Shown here: positions 26,100 through 36,210 of the stretch, piece after piece
How the letters are laid out: each line of letters begins with the position of its first letter
Position numbering within the stretch: the stretch's first letter is position 1
Assembly (NCBI RefSeq): GCF_003858395.1
Contig: NZ_QWEV01000005.1
Coordinates: forward strand, 3,658,001 to 3,722,000
Source: Acidipila sp. EB88
Lineage (GTDB): Bacteria > Acidobacteriota > Terriglobia > Terriglobales > Acidobacteriaceae
Direction: 5' to 3'
DNA length: 64,000 nucleotides
The notes under the pieces: generated by a model
The model's input: the letters and a program-made list of their open reading frames with translations, nothing else
What the model was told of the DNA's origin: nothing
Database searches by the model: none
Translations under genes and position numbers: made by a program

Positions 26100-26528
26100 A
26101 TGTTTTGTGGACGATGCGGATCAGTACTGGCAGATGGAGCGCGGTTCTGCTCAGCGTGTGGGGCGCCGGTGGCGGTAGCAGAGGGCGCGGGGAGCGGCTA
26201 TGCGAGCGGTTATGCGCCGCCGCAGGGGGCAAACTGGAGCGCCCAGTACGGGCCAGCCACGGGGCAGTACGCGCCGCCCATCGGGGATCCCTTGACGCGC
26301 TTGCAGCGTCCGCGTGCGCAGCGCATGGTAGCCGGGGTGTGCGCCGGGCTGGCGCAGCACTACCACTGGGAGCTGACCTGGGTGCGGGTGCTGACGGTGC
26401 TGATCGCGCTGTTCTCGAGCGGCGCAGGCGTGGTGGCGTACGTGGTGTTCTGGCTGGTGATGCCGGAGGAGCCATGGGCGCTGCCGGCCAGCACGACCAC
26501 GGTGGTTCCACCACCAGCCGGCTCCTAG
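26100..26528 (+). CDS. Zinc-ribbon plus PspC-domain membrane protein
   Basis: This 142-residue protein begins with a CxxC-x10-CxxC zinc ribbon (C3, C6, C17, C20). A Gly/Tyr/Pro-rich linker (about 25-60) and a PspC domain follow: AQRMVAGVCAGLAQHYHWEL, VRVLTVLIALFSSGAGVVAY, and VVFWLVMPEE. PspC domains are short membrane modules associated with envelope-stress responses. The pairing of a cytoplasmic ribbon with one PspC domain is seen in several phyla, but its role is not established. ATG 26100 is supported by AAGGAG about 8 bases upstream. It lies 47 bases before lysA. Confidence 0.9.
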   Translation: MFCGRCGSVLADGARFCSACGAPVAVAEGAGSGYASGYAPPQGANWSAQYGPATGQYAPPIGDPLTRLQRPRAQRMVAGVCAGLAQHYHWELTWVRVLTVLIALFSSGAGVVAYVVFWLVMPEEPWALPASTTTVVPPPAGS

Positions 26529-26575
26529 GCGCCGTGCAGCTTGTGCATCGGGCGGAGGGCAGCTAGGCTCAGGGA

Positions 26576-27883
26576 GTGAGTGTTTCCCGGTCTGCTGCTC
26601 TTACGCCTGTTCGTCCCTTTGTGCGCCCCCGATCGAAAGATTCCCTGCACTGTGGTCCCGTGAAGCTGCCAGAGTTGGCGGCCAAGTGGGGCACGCCGCT
26701 GTACGTGTACTCGGCCGACGCCATCCTGGCGCGCTTTCGCATGTTCGCACGCGCTTTTGCAGACCAGCCACACCTGGTCTGCTACTCGGTCAAGGCAAAC
26801 TCGTCACTGGCGATCCTGAAGCTGCTTGCGGATCAGGGAGCGGGATTCGACATCGTCTCGGGCGGCGAGCTAGAGCGGGTGCTTGCGGTCAAGAAGGCGG
26901 CGGCAGCGCGGGTGGTGTTTTCGGGTGTCGGGAAAACAGCGCCGGAGCTGGACCTTGCGCTGCGCAGCGGCATTCGCATCTTCAACGTGGAGAGCGAGGG
27001 CGAGCTGGAGCTGCTGGCGGAACGTGCGGCGAAGCAGCGGCGCAAGGCCCGGTTTGCATTGCGGGTGAACCCGGACGTGTTTGCGGAGACGCACCCCTAT
27101 ATTTCGACAGGGCTGAGCGCGCACAAGTTCGGCATCGCCATCTCCGAGGCGCGCGCACTGTATGCCAGGGCGCGCGGGATGCGCTGGCTCGAGGCCAGCG
27201 GCGTGAGCGTACATATCGGCTCGCAGATTCGCGAGGCAGGACCATTTGGCGCAGCCGCGGAGAGGGTTGCGGCGCTGGCTGCCGAATTGGAGCAGGACGG
27301 CGACCATTTGCGCTCGCTGGACCTCGGCGGCGGGCTGGGGATTGAGTATGACGAGGGCACGAGCTGGGACCCGGAGGCGCGCGTGCTGGAGTATGCGACG
27401 ACGCTGCGCGGTTCGCTGGGCAGCCTGGGTGGGCGGCTGGAGCTGCTGCTTGAGCCGGGTCGGTTCCTGGTGGCACAGGCCGGGGCACTGCTGACGGAGG
27501 TGCTGTACACCAAGCAGAACGGTGCGAAGCGGTTTGTGATCACGGATGCAGGGATGAACGACCTGATCCGCCCGTCGCTGTACGGTGCGCACCATGCGAT
27601 CGAACCGGTGGCCGCGCCGCGCCGGGAGCAGAAGACGGCAGTGGTGGACGTGGTCGGACCGGTGTGCGAGAGCGGGGACTTCTTCGCGCGGGACCGGGAG
27701 CTTGCCGCGGTGGAAGCAGGGGATTTGCTGGCGATCCTGGATGCCGGGGCGTACGGGATGTCGCTGGCTTCGAACTACAACACCCGGCCGCGGCCTGCGG
27801 AGGTCATGATCGAGGGGAAGAAAGCAAGGCTGGTGCGCAAGCGGGAAAGCATAGCTGATCTGCTGAAGATGGAGCGGGTTTAG
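26576..27883 (+). CDS. lysA: Diaminopimelate decarboxylase
   Basis: This 435-residue fold-type III PLP enzyme converts meso-diaminopimelate to lysine. CYSVKANSSLAIL carries the PLP Lys (residue 73); HKFGIA, VSVHIGSQI, and LDLGGGLGIEY form the barrel phosphate site, and LLLEPGRFLVAQAG and VGPVCESGDFFARDR hold the substrate-binding residues and the Cys at the dimer interface. The GTG start at 26576 has AGGGAG upstream. The N-terminus is about 25 residues longer than a minimal LysA. A terminator follows about 170 bases after the stop. Confidence 0.96.
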   Translation: MSVSRSAALTPVRPFVRPRSKDSLHCGPVKLPELAAKWGTPLYVYSADAILARFRMFARAFADQPHLVCYSVKANSSLAILKLLADQGAGFDIVSGGELERVLAVKKAAAARVVFSGVGKTAPELDLALRSGIRIFNVESEGELELLAERAAKQRRKARFALRVNPDVFAETHPYISTGLSAHKFGIAISEARALYARARGMRWLEASGVSVHIGSQIREAGPFGAAAERVAALAAELEQDGDHLRSLDLGGGLGIEYDEGTSWDPEARVLEYATTLRGSLGSLGGRLELLLEPGRFLVAQAGALLTEVLYTKQNGAKRFVITDAGMNDLIRPSLYGAHHAIEPVAAPRREQKTAVVDVVGPVCESGDFFARDRELAAVEAGDLLAILDAGAYGMSLASNYNTRPRPAEVMIEGKKARLVRKRESIADLLKMERV

Positions 27884-28055
27884 AAGGCGCTCTCGGGCTG
27901 GCTCGGTAGACGGCAACCTCAAGGCATGCAGGGTGGGAAGTGAGGCAGGTTCTTCCGCATCGGTTGGCCCGGCCTTCGGGGCGCTGCACGAGGGATTGGC
28001 GTGCCGGGCGGGGTCCGGCGTTCAGCGCGGAGCGCTGCACAGGTACTCGCAGAAA

Positions 28056-28090
28056 CAGAAACGGGCCGCCCCAGGGGCGGCCCGTTTCTG
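28056..28090. terminator. Strong bidirectional terminator
   Basis: A perfect 15-bp stem, CAGAAACGGGCCGCC (28056-28070) with its complement (28076-28090), has a 5-base loop. It carries AAA/TTT tracts in its arms and lies between convergent lysA and the peptidoglycan-binding gene. A second small inverted repeat, CAGCGC-GGA-GCGCTG, is at 28023-28037. Confidence 0.9.
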
Positions 28091-28101
28091 CGAAAAAGGG
28101 G

Positions 28102-28563
28102 TTAGTTCAGGATTGAGTGCGCGGCAGCCAGCGTGTCAGAGCCGGTGGCCTGTTGCACGGAAGCGCCATTGTTATTGCCGCCAAGCGCCACGGCTGAACC
28201 GCCGGCGCCGTTGGGGCCAAGACCCAGCTTGATCAGGGCGCGGGAGTCAGGCATGAGCTTGGTCTGCCAGCCGTTGTCGCCCTGAAACTTCTGCATGGCG
28301 GCTTCGGTCTCGGAGTCCCAGCTGCCGGAAGGCTCGCCGGCCAGATAGCTCTTGCTGATCAGCGCGGTCTGGATAGCACGGGTACGGTCGGGATCAATCT
28401 CGCGTTGCCCGGGGGTCCAGTGCGGCGCTGCAGCGGCTTGATGGCGACCATGCGCCGACTTTTTGTGAGCGAAGCTCACGAGACGGTGCGAACGCGAAGC
28501 AAGCGCCGGCGTAACAGCCAGCAGGAAAGCCAGACCAAGACACTGTGTGGAGCGAAGAACCAT
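28102..28563 (-). CDS. Exported protein with a peptidoglycan-binding-like domain
   Basis: This 153-residue protein has a signal peptide (MVLRSTQCLGLAFLLAVTPA then LAS), a basic His-rich spacer, and a three-helix peptidoglycan-binding-like repeat (about 60-115: TRAIQTALISKSYLAGEPSG, SETEAAMQKFQGDNGWQ, ALIKLGLGP). The tail is Gly/Asn/Ser-rich. It is probably periplasmic or surface-attached and binds the wall. No catalytic domain is attached, so it would be an adaptor or structural element. It lies downstream of htrA on the same strand, separated by a palindrome. Confidence 0.85.
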   Translation of the reverse strand: MVLRSTQCLGLAFLLAVTPALASRSHRLVSFAHKKSAHGRHQAAAAPHWTPGQREIDPDRTRAIQTALISKSYLAGEPSGSWDSETEAAMQKFQGDNGWQTKLMPDSRALIKLGLGPNGAGGSAVALGGNNNGASVQQATGSDTLAAAHSILN

Positions 28564-28659
28564 GCATGAACCTCAGAACGAAGGGTGCGTGCTTGTTGTT
28601 AGGTAAGGCTACGTGGATGGCCGCCATAGCGCAACCCGAATCAACTTTTGCGTTCGGCA

Positions 28660-28674
28660 TTCCGGTAACCGGAA
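28660..28674. repeat. 15-bp palindrome between htrA and the wall-binding gene
   Basis: TTCCGGT (28660-28666), a central A, then ACCGGAA (28668-28674). It sits about 100 bases upstream of the start of the gene at 28102-28563, a plausible operator position, or downstream of htrA as a weak hairpin. Confidence 0.55.
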
Positions 28675-28743
28675 CCAAAGTGGTATATGCACCGGCAGGG
28701 CGCCCGGATGAAACTGCCAGGACGCCCTACTGGTGCTTGGCGG

Positions 28744-30399
<1,656 letters not shown>

Positions 30400-30610
30400 C
30401 TCGGGTCTATCCTCGTACCTTTCATAAATGGCGCAGCGTGCGTGCAAAGCGTGTGCAAGCCGGTTCTCTTGTGCGCGGTAGGCCATGACCCGCGCGTACT
30501 GTGGCTCTCCTAGTGTACTGATGCCAGTTTGTATGCACCGGGTGGGGTGTGTGCTTGTCCCTCTGCCGTGTTTAGACGCTTGGTGCCGGCAAGTGTCTCG
30601 CGGAAAGTGT

Positions 30611-30648
30611 CCGGTGCACTTTGATGGTGCTGCGGGTGGGTGCACCGG
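30611..30648 (-). terminator. Hairpin directly after the EamA gene
   Basis: CCGGTGCAC (30611-30619) and GTGCACCGG (30640-30648) pair perfectly across a 20-base loop, starting at the base after the EamA stop codon on the minus strand. There is no T-run. Confidence 0.45.
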
Positions 30649-31590
30649 TCACAGGAGCGGGGCGGCCTCATGCGCGGTGGGCTGCACGCCGCCGGAGGGA
30701 AAGAGCTCGGAAAGCAGGATGGCGGCGAGCACCAGGGCAGCGCCGGCAAGCGCCCGGCCCTCCAGCCGCTCGCCGAGCACGACGAACGAGGTGGCCGCAG
30801 CAAACACCGGCTCGAGCGCCAGGATGAGCGCGGTGTGGCTGGCGGGCAGGAAGGCCTGCGCCCAGCTCTGGATGGCGAAGGCGGCGGCGGTGGCGAGCGT
30901 GGCAGAGACGAGCCAGGCAAGCAGAAAACGGGGCGTGGCGTGGAAGACCGGGTGTGGCTCGAAGATGGGCAGGGTCGCGGCCATCAGGAGGGCGGCGGTG
31001 GTGATCTGCACGGCGGCGAGGGACTGGAAGGGAACGTGTCGTGAGCCGTGGGCGAGGCAAAGCAGGTGCAGCGCGAAGCAGAAGGCGCAGGCAAGGGTGA
31101 GCAGGTCGCCGCGGCCGAGCGAGGCCAGGGCCCATGGCTGCCCGGCCGGGATGGCCAAGAGTGCCAGGCCGAGGAAGCCGAGGGCCGCACCCGCGAATGC
31201 CCCGGCGCGTGGCGGGGCAGCGCCGGGAACGCGCAGGTGGCGGCTCAGCGAAAGGAATGGGACGAAGATCACGATGAGGCCGGTGAGGAAAGCGGACCGG
31301 GCCGGGGGGATGTGTTGCAGGCCGGCTGTCTGGAATTGGTAACCGCCGGCCAGCAGCACGCCGGCGAGCGCGCCGACGGACAGGGTTGGCCAGGTGATCG
31401 CCCGGAGATGCCGGCGATACAGCGCCAGCAGCAGCGCGGCGGCGAGGCACATGCGCATGAGGTTGAAGAGCAGGGGAGAGACATCCTGCAAGGCGGCCTT
31501 GACCAGCACAAAGGTGCTGCCCCAGACGAGTACCACGAAAAGCAGCAGCAGGTGTGCGGTGGTGGTGCGGGAGATCTTCGGGCCCGGCAT
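30649..31590 (-). CDS. EamA/DMT-family transporter
   Basis: This 313-residue protein has ten hydrophobic helices arranged as two EamA repeats, beginning HLLLLFVVLVWGSTFVLVKA with the typical WG-TF motif. The second repeat contains TAAAFAIQSWAQAFLPASHT and ALILALEPVFAAATSFVVLG, where the Glu-Pro pair is a family hallmark. Such proteins export small metabolites or amino acids; the substrate is unknown. Its ATG overlaps the amidohydrolase stop (TGATG), so the two are translated together. Confidence 0.92.
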   Translation of the reverse strand: MPGPKISRTTTAHLLLLFVVLVWGSTFVLVKAALQDVSPLLFNLMRMCLAAALLLALYRRHLRAITWPTLSVGALAGVLLAGGYQFQTAGLQHIPPARSAFLTGLIVIFVPFLSLSRHLRVPGAAPPRAGAFAGAALGFLGLALLAIPAGQPWALASLGRGDLLTLACAFCFALHLLCLAHGSRHVPFQSLAAVQITTAALLMAATLPIFEPHPVFHATPRFLLAWLVSATLATAAAFAIQSWAQAFLPASHTALILALEPVFAAATSFVVLGERLEGRALAGAALVLAAILLSELFPSGGVQPTAHEAAPLL

Positions 31591-33233
31591 CAGCAGCGCG
31601 GCTCGGCGGGGTCGGGGCGCTGGTAGCGCGTCTGTCCGCCGATGACTGTGCGGACGACCTCGGTGTGGAGGATCTCGAGTGGGGTGGCGGTGAGCGGGTC
31701 GCGATCGAGCACCACGAAGTCGGCGACATGGCCGGGGACCAACATGCCTTTCCAGCTCTCGGACCCCTCGGCGTAGGCGCTCCCCTGGGTCGCGGCATAA
31801 AGGGCCTCGGCGATGGTGAGGCACTGTTCCGGGTGGAAGGCGTCGCCACCCTGTTCCGGCCGGCGGGTAAGGGTCGCGTAGAGGCCGCGGAAGGGATTGA
31901 GGGGCTCGACGGGAAAGTCGGTGCCGAAGGCGAGCACGGCGCCCGCGTCCAGAAACGACCGCCAGGCATAGGCGCGGGCAGAGCGCCCGGGGCCCAGGCG
32001 TGCGCCGACCCAGCGAAGGTCGCTGAGCAGGTGATTGGGCTGCATGGACGCGATGGCTCCGGCGGCGGAGGTGCGTTGGAAGTCGGACGGGGAGGCTGTC
32101 TGCGCGTGCTCGACGCGAGAGCGGGCCGTGATCGGCGGGAAAGCGCCGGGCGCGGCGTGATGCTGGGCACGCACGGCTTCGAAGGCGTCGAGTGCGAGGG
32201 CCAGGGCGTGGTCGCCGATGGCGTGGAAACCCAGCTGAAACCCTGCCGCGGCGCGCTCAAGCGCGAGTGCCTCCAGGCGCTGCGCCGTGTAGAAGGGCAG
32301 GCCCGTGACGCCGGGGGCGTCGGCGTAAGGCTCGAGCATGGCGGCGGTGCGGGAGCCAAGCGAGCCGTCCAGGAACGCCTTGAGCATGGTGGTGCGCAGA
32401 AAGCGGTCCTGCGGGGCGCGGTCGCGGCGGAGCTGCAGGTCCGCAAGGGGCGCGTCGAATGGCAGCCACTCGCTGATGCGCACTGGCAGCTCACCGGCAG
32501 CATGGAGGGCGCAGAGGGCGGCAAAATCCTCGTCGGTGGAGTTGTCCTGCACGGAGGTGACGCCCCAGCGCAGGGCCTCGGCGAGGACGGCGCGCAGAGC
32601 GTCGGCGCGCGCCCCGGCAGTGGGTGCGGGCATGTGCTGCTCGACCAGCGCACGGGCGGGCCGCTCCCGCAGGATGCCGGTGGGCTCGCCGGAGGGGTCG
32701 TGGTCGATGGTGGAGCCTGTCGGCGCGATGGTGTGGCGGTCGACGTTGCCGAGGCGCAGGGCGGCGGAGTTGGCGACAGCAAGGTGGACGTCAATCCGGG
32801 CGAATACGGCGGGATGGCCGCGGGTCACGCGATCCAGATCGTGCCGGGTGGGCAGCGTGGCGCCGAGCCAGAGGTGCTCATCCCAGCCACCGCCGGTGAG
32901 CCAGGCGCCGGCCGGAGCGATGGCCGCGGCGCGGGCGATGCGGGCGAGTGCCTCGTCGAGCGAGGCGGCACCGGCCAGGTCCACTTCGCGCCGCTGGCGT
33001 GCGCCCTCGCCGAGGTGCAGGTGCGCGTCGTTGAAGCCGGGCATGCAGAAGGCGTGGTGGAGATCGATTTCGAGGGTACCCGGGGTAGCGAGCGCACGCA
33101 GGTCGTCAGCGTGGCCGGTGGCGGCTACGAGGCCGTCGCGTACCAGGAGAGCAGAGACGATGCGCGGGGAGGCTGTAAGCAGGGATTCGCCGGTGAGGAT
33201 GCGGCCATTGTGGAACAGCAAGGAGGGAGTCAC
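31590..33233 (-). CDS. Amidohydrolase of the YtcJ/D-hydantoinase-like group
   Basis: This 547-residue metal-dependent amidohydrolase has a small beta domain (LLFHNGRILTGESLL and a C-terminal ADFVVLDRDPL), around a TIM barrel. Metal-site motifs are PGFNDAHLHL (HxH), GFHAIGDHAL, and FGTDFPVEPLNPFRG (catalytic Asp). The order and length match the YtcJ-like family, whose substrates are mostly unknown cyclic or linear amides. The GTG start at 33233 opens directly on the beta domain. It is coupled to the EamA transporter gene, so import or export of its substrate or product by that transporter is a reasonable guess. Confidence 0.9.
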   Translation of the reverse strand: MTPSLLFHNGRILTGESLLTASPRIVSALLVRDGLVAATGHADDLRALATPGTLEIDLHHAFCMPGFNDAHLHLGEGARQRREVDLAGAASLDEALARIARAAAIAPAGAWLTGGGWDEHLWLGATLPTRHDLDRVTRGHPAVFARIDVHLAVANSAALRLGNVDRHTIAPTGSTIDHDPSGEPTGILRERPARALVEQHMPAPTAGARADALRAVLAEALRWGVTSVQDNSTDEDFAALCALHAAGELPVRISEWLPFDAPLADLQLRRDRAPQDRFLRTTMLKAFLDGSLGSRTAAMLEPYADAPGVTGLPFYTAQRLEALALERAAAGFQLGFHAIGDHALALALDAFEAVRAQHHAAPGAFPPITARSRVEHAQTASPSDFQRTSAAGAIASMQPNHLLSDLRWVGARLGPGRSARAYAWRSFLDAGAVLAFGTDFPVEPLNPFRGLYATLTRRPEQGGDAFHPEQCLTIAEALYAATQGSAYAEGSESWKGMLVPGHVADFVVLDRDPLTATPLEILHTEVVRTVIGGQTRYQRPDPAEPRC

Positions 33234-33639
33234 CGGGCGAGTGTACCAGCCGGGTTTGTGGCGTCGGCGGGGCGTTCAGGCCGGTGAGAGCGCCGACGGA
33301 GGCTGCGCTCGGCAGGCGCGAAGTTGCTTGGAGCCTTGCGGGATGCGCGGGGTTTTGGCGGGTCTGGGTGCCTGGCGGTGGGTGTGCGCAGGCGAGCGTC
33401 ACACCGCTCAGGGTTTGCGGGAATGCTGGTGTTGGCTGGTTGTCCTGCTGAGGAGCTGTGTGCGCGTAGGCAGTGCGAAGACGTTTTAAGGTTTGCGCGA
33501 CCGATGTCCATCGGTTGGCGGGGCGCAGGGCGGTGAGTATGTGTGTGCGCGGCTTCAAGGTGCCTGGCGATTTGCACGACGTTCGCTTGCGCTGATTGTG
33601 TTGTCGGGACGGCGGGTGTGTGAGGCGGCGGGGCGCTGG
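33234..33639. other. Gene-free interval
   Basis: About 400 bases between the end of the M20 peptidase and the start of the amidohydrolase, both on the minus strand. It must hold the amidohydrolase promoter. Short ORFs here are compositionally odd and none has a ribosome site. I see no repeat, tRNA or clear hairpin with a T-run. Confidence 0.6.
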
Positions 33640-35088
33640 TTAGAGCTCCGCGGCGGGGTCTTGCGGAAGGCTGTCGGTCGGCGTGTTTTCCACGGCGTGG
33701 CCGGGGTTGTGGTTGCTGAGCTGGTCCTCGTCAGGTTCGTCGAGATGATCCAGATGGCCTGGTTCGTCCGGTTCGTGCGGAGAGTCAGCGTCGCAGTTGG
33801 CCAGGGCGAGCACCAGCAGCAGGATGCGCCGCAGGCCCACATCGCGGCCGCGCCCGTCGAACCACTCGGCGGTGGTGTGGATGCCGCCGCCTGCGCCACC
33901 GGCTCCGAGGCTGATTGCCTCGACGCCGAGCGCGAGCGGGATGTTGGCGTCCGTGGAGGCGGTGCGCAGCTCGGTGCGCAGCCCGAGGTGGCGGTCCACC
34001 GCGCGCAGCAGCAGCAGGATGCGCGCATCTTCGGGTAGTGCGCCGGCGGGCCGGTCGCCAATGTTGCGGATGGAGAAGCGCAGCGTGTGCTCGGCGGGGC
34101 AGCCACGGTTGGCGGCGATCACTGCGTCTTCCACTGCGCGGTGCAGCTCGACCTCTAGGTGGAGCAGTTCGGCGGCGTCGGTGGAGCGAAGGTCGAAGCG
34201 GCCGGTGGCAGTTGCGGGGATCGCGTTGACGGAGGAGCCGCCCTCGATGGTGCCGATGCTCCAGGTGGTGCGTGTTTTGGGGCGGGCGTGATCGCGGCCC
34301 TTGTGGCCGTTGGTTTTTGCTGCCGGCTCCGCGGAGGACGAGAGGCTGGTTTGTTTGCTGCGGAGGCGCGTGATGGCCTCGCTCAGGGCGACGATGGGGT
34401 TGGGGCGCGCGGCGTCGGTCCAGGAGTGGCCGCCGGCGCCGGTCACGAGGACCTCGAACCTGCGGCTGCCCAACGCCTCGGTGACGGCGATGGTCTGGCC
34501 GGCGCCGTCGAGCACCAGGTGTGCGGCGATGTTGGCACGCCAGTGCGGCTGGGCGTAGATGTGCCGGATGCCGCGGAGATCGCCCTCGCCTTCTTCGCCC
34601 ACGTTGCCGAGGAAGACGATGCGGCAGCGGGGCGCGATGGCCGCGTGGCGCAGGGCCGCGGCCACGGCGAACAGGGCGGCGAGGCCGGCTCCGTTGTCGC
34701 AGGCGCCGGGCGCGCGCAGGCGGGTGCCGGTGAGCACGGGGTCGAGCGGCGTGTGCCCGGGGAACACGGTGTCCATGTGGGCGGAGAGCAGGATCACGGG
34801 CGGCTGGCCTGGCAGGGCAGCAGGGTCGGCTATGGGTGGAGCGGGGTTGAGCACGCCAAGGACATTGCCGGCTTCGTCCTGATGCACGTCGGCGAGCCCA
34901 AGGGCTTCAAAACGGGCCGCGATCCAGGCAGCCCTGGCAGACTCGGCGAACGGGGGAGCCGGGATGGCGACGCACTCGAGCTGCCAGCGCATGATCTGCT
35001 GCTCGTGGAGGTGCAGCCAGGCCAGGGCAGCATGCACGCTGCGCTGCGAGGCGATCTGTCCGACCTGGCTGAAAGCTGAGGTGATCAT
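33640..35088 (-). CDS. M20-family metallopeptidase
   Basis: This 482-residue dinuclear zinc peptidase has the ordered ligands ILLSAHMDTVFPG (His, Asp), PGACDNGAGLAAL (bridging Asp), NVGEEGEGDLRG (catalytic Glu pair), and GGAGGGIHTTAEWFD (final His). A lid/dimerisation domain (about 215-345) is inserted as usual, with GGHSWTDAARPNP. It hydrolyses peptides or N-acyl amino acids. ATG 35088 is chosen; the frame is open upstream into truA but that part is out-of-frame noise. The last 50 residues are unusual: acidic and His-rich (HEPDEPGHLDHLDEPDED), beyond the catalytic fold. Confidence 0.9.
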   Translation of the reverse strand: MITSAFSQVGQIASQRSVHAALAWLHLHEQQIMRWQLECVAIPAPPFAESARAAWIAARFEALGLADVHQDEAGNVLGVLNPAPPIADPAALPGQPPVILLSAHMDTVFPGHTPLDPVLTGTRLRAPGACDNGAGLAALFAVAAALRHAAIAPRCRIVFLGNVGEEGEGDLRGIRHIYAQPHWRANIAAHLVLDGAGQTIAVTEALGSRRFEVLVTGAGGHSWTDAARPNPIVALSEAITRLRSKQTSLSSSAEPAAKTNGHKGRDHARPKTRTTWSIGTIEGGSSVNAIPATATGRFDLRSTDAAELLHLEVELHRAVEDAVIAANRGCPAEHTLRFSIRNIGDRPAGALPEDARILLLLRAVDRHLGLRTELRTASTDANIPLALGVEAISLGAGGAGGGIHTTAEWFDGRGRDVGLRRILLLVLALANCDADSPHEPDEPGHLDHLDEPDEDQLSNHNPGHAVENTPTDSLPQDPAAEL

Positions 35089-35155
35089 CGAGGTGTGTGG
35101 TCCGTGAGGCACGCCCGTATCGGCGGCTTCCCTGGCCCATGCGGCAGGCGCACGG

Positions 35156-36019
35156 TCAGGGAACGGGGGTGTACCCAAGCGTAGCACCGGGAGCCGGGGC
35201 TGCCTGTTGCCCGGCCAGAAGGCTGCCGGCGGGGTACTCGACGGAGTGAAGCCACAGGCCGCTGGCGGGCGCGGTTGGGCCGGCAGCAGAGCGTGAGCAC
35301 TCGGCGAGCATGCCGGGAATCGATTCGGGATCGATCCTGGAGCGCCCGGCGTCGAGAAAGGTGCCGACGAGGTTGCGCACCATGTGATGAAGAAAGCCGG
35401 AGCCGGTGACGCGGTAGACCAGCAGGTCGGGGGCGGGCTGCTCCCAGAAAGACTCGTGCATGGTGCGCGTGGTGGGCGGCGCCGGCCGTCCGCCAGCTTC
35501 GACGCGCGTGGACAGGTCGGGCTCATGCGACTGGAAGGAGCGAAAGTCATGCGTGCCCAGCACCAGCGAGGCGGCACGCTGCAGGGCCTCGAAGCGAAGC
35601 CTGAAGGTATAGGGAAGCACGTAGGGCGCGAGCCAGGGCGGGCAGAGATTGCCGCGGAAGACCCGGTACTCGTAGGTTTTGCGGACCGCGCTGTGCCGGG
35701 CGTGGAAGCCGGGCAGGGCAAGCTCGGCCGCGGTGACCCGGATAGCCGCGGGCAGGACATTGTTGAGCGCGCGCCTGAGACTGTGGGCGGGGATGGGGCT
35801 CTGCAGCGACACCGAGGCGACGTGTGCAAGCGCGTGCACGCCTGCGTCGGTTCGACCCGAGCCCTGCGGCAGCGTCCGCTCGCCGGTGACGCGTGCCAGG
35901 GCCTTCACCAGTTCGCCCTGTATCGTGCGGCGGCCGGGCTGAACCTGCCAGCCGGCGAAGGGACTGCCGTCGAAGCTGAGGGTGAGCTTCCAGGTGGAGG
36001 GAGGGCTTGCGTGCGACAT
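35156..36019 (-). CDS. truA: tRNA pseudouridine(38-40) synthase
   Basis: This 287-residue TruA modifies U38-U40 in the anticodon arm of many tRNAs. The catalytic Asp58 is in GSGRTDAGVHALAHV. Other blocks are LSFDGSPFAGWQVQPGRRT, KTYEYRVFRG, FRSFQSHEPDL, and GSGFLHHMVRNLVGTFLDAG. The C-terminus is about 15-20 residues longer than E. coli TruA. It lies 67 bases upstream of the M20 gene on the same strand, probably in one transcript. Confidence 0.95.
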   Translation of the reverse strand: MSHASPPSTWKLTLSFDGSPFAGWQVQPGRRTIQGELVKALARVTGERTLPQGSGRTDAGVHALAHVASVSLQSPIPAHSLRRALNNVLPAAIRVTAAELALPGFHARHSAVRKTYEYRVFRGNLCPPWLAPYVLPYTFRLRFEALQRAASLVLGTHDFRSFQSHEPDLSTRVEAGGRPAPPTTRTMHESFWEQPAPDLLVYRVTGSGFLHHMVRNLVGTFLDAGRSRIDPESIPGMLAECSRSAAGPTAPASGLWLHSVEYPAGSLLAGQQAAPAPGATLGYTPVP

Positions 36020-36210
36020 AGGATCAGCGTACCGGAGGCACGGAAGATAGGCGCATGGGCGGGGCGGAGTGCTGGGTTATACTCGCGGGTGACTTCAGCC
36101 AGAGGCGGATCAGGACGGGAGTTGTGGCGCCGTCCGGGCCGGCAGTTTCGTGGTCGGTTCTGTTCCCGGCTGTGGCAGTTCGCTGGTAACTCCCTCACCA
36201 AAGGACGCGG

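Noticed and set aside
31554..33287. 577-residue open frame opposite the amidohydrolase
   Set aside because: Antisense shadow; low-complexity Gly/Glu/Arg composition.
35089..35829. In-frame upstream extension of the M20 peptidase
   Set aside because: It runs through truA in a wrong frame; homology begins at ATG 35088.
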